A stretch of DNA of 5,672 nucleotides from Pseudomonadota bacterium. Its GTDB lineage: Bacteria; Pseudomonadota; Alphaproteobacteria; Rhizobiales; Devosiaceae. Positions within the stretch are counted from its first letter, which is position 1; the number at the start of each line of letters is the position of its first letter. The notes beneath the pieces were generated by a model. It did not search any database and was not told the origin of the DNA. It saw only the letters and a program-made list of their open reading frames with translations. The translations under genes were made by a program, and so were the position numbers. Positions 5,626 through 5,672 of this stretch are shown piece after piece. Location of the stretch: assembly GCA_023428425.1 (NCBI GenBank), contig JAEYYP010000393.1, forward strand, positions 1 through 5,672, written 5' to 3'.

Positions 5626-5672
5626 GCTCGTTGAGCAGCTCTGGACGACATTCGGGACGGCCGGTGGATGAC

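Noticed and set aside
5614..5641. Terminator after MCP2
   Set aside because: Only short 5-6 bp overlapping inverted repeats occur around the stop codon, with no T-run. The window ends before a real 3' end can be judged.

Overview
The window is GC-rich DNA with strong G/C preference at third codon positions. The F1 subunit sequences and the chemoreceptor architecture point to an alphaproteobacterium, probably of the order Hyphomicrobiales (a Devosia-like lineage is a guess from sequence flavour, not a demonstrated placement). All four genes lie on the + strand.

Layout. Positions 2-646 hold the 3' part of atpD (F1 ATP synthase beta), cut by the left window edge. A 62-bp gap with a GC-rich hairpin leads to atpC (epsilon, 709-1131). 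A strong intrinsic terminator (1155-1183) closes the atp operon. The gene-free stretch 1184-1429 carries an imperfect direct repeat (1227-1258) and a block of nested and competing inverted repeats (1285-1342). It leads into a first transmembrane methyl-accepting chemotaxis protein (MCP1, 1430-3436). A 167-bp gap (3437-3603) holds a hairpin at 3468-3491 and a cluster of ACGTT repeats at 3513-3533. A second, paralogous MCP follows (MCP2, 3604-5625). The last 47 bases (5626-5672) show no gene or convincing signal.

How the genes work together. atpD and atpC are the last two genes of the usual F1 operon and are functionally unrelated to what follows. The terminator makes MCP1 an independently transcribed unit. 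MCP1 and MCP2 share one architecture: TM1, a helical periplasmic sensor, TM2, a HAMP, two further HAMP-like units, the kinase-control coiled coil, a flexible linker, and a C-terminal aromatic pentapeptide (DWAEF or DWSEF) of the kind that tethers CheR/CheB. Their periplasmic domains and membrane-proximal HAMPs have diverged, while the kinase-contact hairpin is identical over 57 residues. They probably sense different cues but signal to the same CheA/CheW array. No cheA, cheW, cheR, cheB or cheY is present here.

I see no mobile element, CRISPR array, tRNA or rRNA. The most interesting points are the reduced adaptation sites of MCP2, the structured leader of MCP1, and a shared ATGA overlap between a short upstream reading frame and each MCP start codon. 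None of these amounts to a demonstrated new system.
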